Source of the DNA: CAYSWS01 sp964434935
GTDB lineage: Bacteria; Patescibacteriota; WWE3; UBA101185; UBA10185
Length of the DNA: 64,000 nucleotides
Assembly (NCBI GenBank): GCA_964434935.1
Contig: CAYSWS010000003.1
Coordinates: 1-64,000, forward strand
Direction of reading: 5' to 3'
Shown here piece by piece: positions 60,731 to 64,000 of this stretch. The notes under the pieces were generated by a model. It searched no databases. It was not told the DNA's origin and saw nothing but the letters and a program-made list of their open reading frames with translations. Made by a program: the position numbers and the translations under genes. Position 1 is the first letter of the stretch. The number at the start of each line of letters is the position of its first letter.

Positions 60731-60807
60731 TGGTGGACCGTAGCGGGTTCGAACCGCTGACCTCTGCATTGCAAATGCAGTGCTCTAGCCAACTGAGCTA
60801 ACGGCCC
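60731..60807 (-). tRNA. tRNA-Ala (TGC)
   Basis: Acceptor GGGCCGT/ACGGTCC, anticodon stem CTGCA/TGCAG with loop TTTGCAA, T-arm GCGGTTCGAACCGC and encoded CCA are seen. It is the first gene of the 23S-5S transcript, preceded by a promoter. Confidence 0.95.
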
Positions 60808-60905
60808 ATGACTAAAAGCCAGTCCCTTTTGCTGTTGTTATTGAGTTTTTCGTTGGAATCTAGAGCTTCAAAAGCGAAGATTAGCATTCCCATTCCGTAA
60901 CAGAT

Positions 60906-60934
60906 AAATTAACAAATACAGGGGTTTATGTCAA
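60906..60934 (-). promoter_or_regulatory. Promoter of tRNA-Ala-23S-5S
   Basis: TTGACA (60929-60934) and TAATTT (60906-60911) are 17 bases apart on the minus strand, about 100 bases before tRNA-Ala. This places the operon start after the place where 16S would usually lie. Confidence 0.65.
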
Positions 60935-60944
60935 CTAAAGGGGT

Positions 60945-61565
60945 TTAGGGCTGAACAACAAATTCCAGCCACTTTTCGTCAGCGTGTTCTTCCTTATAAG
61001 TCGAGAAGAATTTCTGCTTTTCGTTTACAAACGTTTCATTGACCTCACTGGTGCTATCCCCTTGTATCTGGTAGTACTTAACCGTTGTGTTAGAACCCTC
61101 TCTAAGTGTCAACTTGGCGTAGTATTCAGTACCTCCCAAATACAAGTATTCGGCTTTGATGTCGCTGGCGTCATAAATAGTGCCCAGTGTTATATCATTC
61201 ACTAGTTCTATGATCTTAGCTACAGGAGTCACTTCGGAATTAGAAACCTCTATAATGGGCTCTAGCTTGGTAGTGGCGCTTATGGTCACGTAACCGGCTC
61301 TGCCGTAGTAGTCGGATATGTTGTACAAATAGGCCGAGGGCTGCTTGTTCAGATCATAAAATGTGTATCGCTCTTTTAGGGTTGGCCCGCGCCATTCTTC
61401 GAACGAACTCAAACTGGCTTCAGCCGCTTTTTTTACTGATTGTATAGGCATGGGGATGACTTCTTGCTTGGACTCCGCTTGGGAAAAGAGCTTTATCACA
61501 AAATAAATGATCAGGAGTACCAAAAATATTACCATAGCGGCCTTGAGGGTCTTTTTCTTGTCCAT
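60945..61565 (-). CDS. Membrane-anchored exported protein of unknown function (206 aa)
   Basis: One N-terminal membrane segment (AAMVIFLVLLIIYFVIKLF) is followed by an outside domain of about 180 residues. Sequence such as SAYLYNISDYYGRAGYVTISATTKLEPIIEVSNSE resembles propeptide or inhibitor domains of secreted peptidases, but this is weak. A second half (AKIIELVNDITLGTIYDASDIKAEYLYLGGTEYYAKL) repeats a beta-rich pattern. A TATACT 11 bases before the ATG may be the -10. It ends ahead of the rRNA operon promoter. Confidence 0.65.
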   Translation of the reverse strand: MDKKKTLKAAMVIFLVLLIIYFVIKLFSQAESKQEVIPMPIQSVKKAAEASLSSFEEWRGPTLKERYTFYDLNKQPSAYLYNISDYYGRAGYVTISATTKLEPIIEVSNSEVTPVAKIIELVNDITLGTIYDASDIKAEYLYLGGTEYYAKLTLREGSNTTVKYYQIQGDSTSEVNETFVNEKQKFFSTYKEEHADEKWLEFVVQP

Positions 61566-61628
61566 ACTTATAATTAAGTATACAACACCAAAAATGTTGT
61601 GATAGAATCACTTCACCTAGTGTGGCTG

Positions 61629-61705
61629 GGGCGATTAGCTCAGGTGGTTAGAGCGTTCCTCTGATAAGGGAAAGGTCCCAGGTTCGAGTCCTGGATCGCC
61701 CACCA
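61629..61705 (+). tRNA. tRNA-Ile (GAT)
   Basis: Acceptor GGGCGAT/ATCGCCC, anticodon stem TTCCT/GGGAA (one wobble) with loop CTGATAA, T-arm CCAGGTTCGAGTCCTGG and encoded CCA are visible. It is on the strand opposite to the rRNA operon and followed by the 51-nt repeat. Confidence 0.95.
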
Positions 61706-61756
61706 AATCACTTAACGAATGAAATGAGTTTAGTGAGTTGGGGTGCAAAGCCACCA
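61706..61756 (+). repeat. 51-nt tRNA-3'-associated repeat (after tRNA-Ile)
   Basis: It starts at the base after the tRNA CCA and ends CCACCA. Its first stem is TCACT/AGTGA. The GGTG-CAAAGC-CACC hairpin is identical to that after tRNA-Ala(TGC). Confidence 0.85.
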
Positions 61757-61773
61757 TTAGCAACCGTGGCTTT
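61747..61773 (+). terminator. Terminator of tRNA-Ile
   Basis: AAAGCCAC (61747-61754) pairs with GTGGCTTT (61766-61773), followed by ATTATT. It reuses the last bases of the 51-nt repeat and is also convergent with the next gene's end. Confidence 0.7.
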
Positions 61774-61774
61774 A

Positions 61775-63280
61775 TTATTCCTCTATTCCGCAATCTTCGA
61801 AGACAATTAAAGATGTGTTTTGGAAGTACATAAAGCTGTCATTAGCACAATATTCGTTCAACGCTGCCATTATATTTTGCTCAGGATCAAGCTGTTTGTA
61901 GAAGTTTTCCTCATTTGTTGCTCCACCCATAGTGAAAATGAACCTGCTCAACCCTGTATCCCTAAGCCTGTTAAGAATGTCCTGCCGTCCAGCTCTTTCA
62001 TAATTGCCATCCTGAAATAGAAGCTCCCGATCTATTTTCGAAACATTTGCCATTGAAGAATAAGGATTTATAGGCACGGCATAGTCATTACCCTTGAAAT
62101 ACCCCTGTTTTCTAATATACGGTTCGATGGCATGGCGGCTGATAAGTCCGGTCTTTGTGCCGCCCACCAAGCTTTCTATATAACGATTCTGCTCCTTATA
62201 TCCAATTATCATTTCATTGAGATAAGTAAAATTTATCAGTCCGTTAAGAGGGAATATTATTAGAAATGCGTAAATAACCAGCTTATAGCGTTTGTCGATA
62301 ACATGTAATAAACGTTCCAGTCCCCAGCCTACAAAAACTGCAAATAAAAGCAAGGCTTCTGAGATGTATCTGCTCCTATAAACCCCAATAACAATAAAAT
62401 AAATAATAAGTATAAGAGCATAGACTAAAAATATTATCTTTGTCTTTCTAGTCACAACTAATTTTCTTCCCCAAGGAACAGCTAAGAAAACACCGGCGGC
62501 AAAGACCAGATCGGATAACCGTGAACGAGCCTCGCCGGTAAATTCACCTCCAAAGGCACCATAAAACGTCTCCGTGATGCCCTGATAAAAGTCTTGCTGC
62601 CATGTGAATCTTCCTAGATTAGTCTTGTACTGCGCCATGCCAAACAATATCAAATACAAAATAACTATGAGAGTCACCAAACCTAAAGGGGCCAATTTCT
62701 TCTTCGAAGGACTATAAATGAATGACAAAACCGTTATGCCCAATACTTTTATAAAATTGATATAACCCATGCTTAAGGTTGCCAAACATATTAAGGCTAG
62801 TAAGAGAAAGCTCCTGTCGGATTTTGTTTTCATGTGGTGCAAAGCCACTACCATTGAGAGCGCAAGGAGAGGAAATGATACTGCGTCTTGCTTTAGATTG
62901 GCGGCCAGCACGAACCAAAAGGGGCTTGATAAAAGGATGAAAAATCCATACTTAAGCTTGTGCCATTCCATGACACCGGTTTTTATGGCTACGTATACGG
63001 TAAGTAGCAATAGAACATGACTAACGAACAAGATACTTATGCGGCTTGCTTGGTAATTATCTATGGGAAACAACTTTAACAAGAAATAAAAACCGGGTGG
63101 ATGGGGTTCGGCATAGATGGTGCGCATAAGCTCTGCAGGCGGTTGTCTGCTTATTTCGGTGACGATGATCTCATCGTACCAGTAACCGGAACCTCTAACT
63201 AGCACAATTAGAGAAGTTAAGAAAAAAGAGAGCATTATCATCAGATAGAGACTGTTGCGTGATAGTTTTTCTCTAAGCAT
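61775..63280 (-). CDS. GT-C (GT39/ArnT-like) membrane glycosyltransferase
   Basis: The protein has about 10-11 membrane segments. The first outer loop contains GYWYDEIIVTEIS (acidic DE motif) and IYAEPHPPGFYFLLKL (the H-P-P motif), typical of protein mannosyltransferase and ArnT-like enzymes using polyprenyl-phosphate sugars. The frame is open to 63511, but only the part from MLREKLSRNSLYLMIMLSFF at 63280 looks coding (501 residues). A GTG four codons earlier is an alternative. TAGAAT lies about 30 bases upstream of this ATG. It may glycosylate surface proteins with the donor made by the GT2 gene at 46061. Confidence 0.8.
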   Translation of the reverse strand: MLREKLSRNSLYLMIMLSFFLTSLIVLVRGSGYWYDEIIVTEISRQPPAELMRTIYAEPHPPGFYFLLKLFPIDNYQASRISILFVSHVLLLLTVYVAIKTGVMEWHKLKYGFFILLSSPFWFVLAANLKQDAVSFPLLALSMVVALHHMKTKSDRSFLLLALICLATLSMGYINFIKVLGITVLSFIYSPSKKKLAPLGLVTLIVILYLILFGMAQYKTNLGRFTWQQDFYQGITETFYGAFGGEFTGEARSRLSDLVFAAGVFLAVPWGRKLVVTRKTKIIFLVYALILIIYFIVIGVYRSRYISEALLLFAVFVGWGLERLLHVIDKRYKLVIYAFLIIFPLNGLINFTYLNEMIIGYKEQNRYIESLVGGTKTGLISRHAIEPYIRKQGYFKGNDYAVPINPYSSMANVSKIDRELLFQDGNYERAGRQDILNRLRDTGLSRFIFTMGGATNEENFYKQLDPEQNIMAALNEYCANDSFMYFQNTSLIVFEDCGIEE

Positions 63281-63387
63281 TGATACATTCACTTTAGCAA
63301 TTATTCTACTTTTTTTGCGGTAAATCCTGCTTATTACCATAACTTCACAATAAGTCCTATAGCCTTTTCTGGAGCAAAGTTTAGTGC

Positions 63388-63393
63388 TATAAT
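63388..63393 (+). promoter_or_regulatory. -10 box of the small secreted protein gene
   Basis: TATAAT precedes a leader of about 50 bases with AAAGGAG-type ribosome sites. No clear -35 was found. Confidence 0.5.
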
Positions 63394-63449
63394 CTTGGCA
63401 CACAAATCCATAAAATAGAAATGGATCAAAGGAGAAAAGGAGAGAAGAG

Positions 63450-63758
63450 ATGAAAAAAAGAGGTTTGATTGCGAAACTGGCCATCGTACTCGTCACACTT
63501 ATCTTCGTCACTATCGGAGCGGTTTATGCGACAAGCGCACAGGAAACAAGACCAAGCGGGACGGTTACCTCAGGTTGGTTCATCTCGCCTGACGCACTCG
63601 GTCCTAGTGAAGCTCAAGAGCCTTGCCCCGCAGACAGGTCTTATGTGTTTGTCTTGAGGGTTGTTGAAAATAACAATCCTGCAAATTCGCAATGGATCAC
63701 AGTGTGCGTTCCTGAAGACGATGTTCCAAGCTTTGAGTTAGTAACGTTTGAACCCTAG
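63450..63758 (+). CDS. Small secreted protein (102 aa)
   Basis: A signal peptide is clear: MKKRGLIAKLAIVLVTLIFVTIGAVYATSAQ. The mature part of about 70 residues is acidic and Pro-rich (SGWFISPDALGPSEAQEPCPADRSYVFVLRV...WITVCVPEDD) with two Cys that may form a disulphide bond. No family is recognised. The purine-rich leader contains two AAAGGAG-like sites, the nearer ending about 8 bases before the ATG. Confidence 0.7.
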   Translation: MKKRGLIAKLAIVLVTLIFVTIGAVYATSAQETRPSGTVTSGWFISPDALGPSEAQEPCPADRSYVFVLRVVENNNPANSQWITVCVPEDDVPSFELVTFEP

Positions 63759-63785
63759 CCCTAAGCTCTTCGCAATCGCAACACC

Positions 63786-63837
63786 TATAGGGGGTGATCC
63801 TTAGTCTTTTAGACTGATGATTATCCCCTATAATTTT
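63786..63837 (+). terminator. Terminator of the small secreted protein gene
   Basis: TATAGGGG (63786-63793) and CCCCTATA (63825-63832) form the outer stem, with a TAGTC/GACTG-type inner hairpin, followed by ATTTT. From 63838 to the window end no gene is supported; a TATAAT near 63870 may belong to a gene beyond the edge. Confidence 0.75.
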
Positions 63838-64000
63838 GCCCTATAGCTTGAAATTACCTTGCATTTATGTATAATCTGACCAAATGTAATTAGCGCTCAC
63901 GTTAAATCATCTTGTGAGCTTTTCAAATTATCACGTTCCCTGCCTATCCGGTGTTTATCTGCAACTTTTGCAGATGCACTTTTACAACGAGAGAATAAGA

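Noticed and set aside
62826..62842. Short match to the tRNA repeat hairpin (GGTGCAAAGCCAC-like) within the GT-C gene
   Set aside because: It encodes part of a membrane segment, has no flanking repeat sequence or tRNA, and is best explained by chance.

Overview
The window looks like a bacterial chromosome fragment from the Candidate Phyla Radiation (Patescibacteria), perhaps the Microgenomates/Katanobacteria side, though the class is not settled by this sequence. Supporting signs are a 23S rRNA gene split by three group I introns with LAGLIDADG endonucleases, no 16S gene beside the 23S, a compact genome, an uptake-competence set (DprA, ComM, ComEA, split ComEC), sortases with an LPxTG substrate, and many large exported or membrane proteins with few biosynthetic genes. 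It is probably a metagenome scaffold: 100 Ns at 16902-17001 are flanked by the same 55 bases on both sides.

Layout. 1-6.8 kb: tail of one surface protein and a 2136-residue LamG protein. 6.8-9.2 kb: comM and dprA. 9.3-10.8 kb: a small unknown gene, then an L10-leader-controlled rplJ-rplL operon. 10.8-17.8 kb: a glycogen/alpha-glucan cluster (galT-like, glgA, two GH57 genes, second glgA). 17.9-22.8 kb: HTH protein, GT26 transferase, mreB, a PEGA/propeller protein and a sortase. 22.9-29.3 kb: tRNA-Arg, tRNA-Ser, ndk, phosphoesterase, argS and comEC/comEA. 29.6-33.1 kb: ArsR regulator, HTH-membrane protein and an O-antigen-ligase/TPR protein. 33.1-36.9 kb: tRNA-Ala(GGC), obg, a LysM-M23 peptidase and rho. 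37-39.7 kb: sortase, LPxTG protein, lipoprotein. 39.8-46.9 kb: four-gene glycosylation operon. 47-49.1 kb: two unknown membrane-anchored proteins. 49.4-55.2 kb: rpsA-clpC-radA-PIN/TRAM operon. 55.3-60.9 kb: tRNA-Ala(TGC)-23S-5S operon with its own promoter. 61-64 kb: membrane protein, tRNA-Ile, GT-C transferase, small secreted protein.

Two regulatory styles coexist. Many core genes have a -10 box 6-9 bases before the start codon, which predicts leaderless mRNAs. Several genes for secreted, lipid-anchored or membrane-anchored proteins instead have full -35/-10 promoters, short to long leaders and Shine-Dalgarno sites. Intrinsic terminators often have unusually long stems.

Most notable: (1) a 51-base structured repeat begins directly after the CCA of tRNA-Ala(GGC), tRNA-Ala(TGC) and tRNA-Ile(GAT), ends by recreating CCACCA, and shows covarying stem bases; (2) two paralogous group I introns in the 23S gene are separated by an exon of only 14 nt, one having lost almost all of its endonuclease ORF; (3) the widespread leaderless promoter pattern.
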